Below, in pieces: positions 5,172 to 5,303 of a stretch of DNA of 5,303 nucleotides (position 1 is the stretch's first letter; the number at the start of each line of letters is the position of its first letter). Source of the stretch: CAZFCK01 sp964517355. GTDB taxonomy: Bacteria; Desulfobacterota; Desulfovibrionia; Desulfovibrionales; Desulfovibrionaceae. The notes below the pieces were generated by a model, which saw only the letters and a list, made by a program, of their open reading frames with translations, was not told the origin of the DNA and searched no databases. The position numbers and the translations under genes are program-made. The stretch spans positions 1 through 5,303 of the forward strand of contig CAZFCK010000285.1 of assembly GCA_964517355.1 (NCBI GenBank), given 5' to 3'.

Positions 5172-5189
5172 CTTCTTAATTTTAAGAAG
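5172..5189. repeat. AT-rich perfect inverted repeat downstream of groEL
   Basis: CTTCTTAA and TTAAGAAG are perfect 8-bp arms around TT. On the plus strand a T-rich run (5211-5223) follows only after 21 bases, so this is a weak terminator at best; it could also be a regulator site for a gene beyond the window. The rest of 5190-5251 is AT-rich and holds no gene. Confidence 0.4.
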
Positions 5190-5251
5190 CTAAAATCTAT
5201 CCGTTGATTATTTTTGTTTTTTTGCGGAATGGTCTTCCCGAATCGTTATAT

Positions 5252-5303
5252 TTTAGAGCATCTCACGCTTGAAAAGCGCTAGATGCTCTTATGCATTTCC
5301 CTG
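5252..5303 (-). repeat. Right copy of the 52-bp terminal inverted repeat
   Basis: The exact reverse complement of 2-53, with the internal hairpin at 5255-5289. Read in the direction of groEL transcription it is the same strand that the left copy presents to the oxidoreductase operon, so both units run into the repeat in the same orientation. The window ends with it, so its true outer limit and any target-site duplication cannot be seen. Confidence 0.95.

Noticed and set aside
2..5303. Calling the window an insertion sequence or composite transposon
   Set aside because: No transposase or recombinase lies between the repeats and no target duplication can be seen, so only the repeats are annotated.

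Overview
The window looks like chromosomal DNA from a sulfate-reducing bacterium of the Desulfovibrio group. This is an inference from three things: the tungsten-type aldehyde oxidoreductase operon, the end of the GroEL protein (AEKPEPKK, a form I associate with Desulfovibrio GroEL), and GC-rich genes separated by very AT-rich spacers. It could be another anaerobe of the same phylum. No transposase, phage gene, CRISPR array, rRNA or tRNA is visible.

Layout. Two transcription units diverge from an AT-rich control region at 2961-3437. Leftward (minus strand) runs a three-gene operon: aldehyde ferredoxin oxidoreductase (1224-2960), a protein of unknown function (515-1159) and a MoaD/ThiS-like sulfur carrier ending in GGG (263-499). 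Rightward (plus strand) is one groEL (3438-5051), driven by a sigma70-like promoter with a perfect CIRCE operator, the HrcA binding site. There is no groES beside it, and its leader is about 245 nt long. Downstream of groEL is a very stable nested hairpin (5060-5154) followed on the minus strand by nine T, then an AT-rich inverted repeat.

The window begins and ends with the same 52-bp sequence in opposite orientation (2-53 and 5252-5303, identical). Each copy holds an imperfect 16-bp-arm hairpin with a 3-nt loop. The two copies lie beyond the 3' ends of the two units and point the same way relative to them. They may be copies of a dispersed REP-like repeat at which an assembly contig ended, or the ends of a mobile or invertible segment; the window alone cannot decide. 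Between the left copy and the carrier gene lie about 209 noncoding bases with a cobalamin-riboswitch-like box and a LacI-type palindrome, both without an obvious target gene.

How the genes work together. The oxidoreductase converts aldehydes to carboxylic acids with ferredoxin as electron partner and needs a tungsto-bispterin cofactor. The small carrier protein probably supplies sulfur for pterin dithiolene synthesis, and the middle protein is probably an accessory factor. GroEL is a general chaperonin under heat-shock control. A functional link to the oxidoreductase is only suggested by the shared intergenic region.
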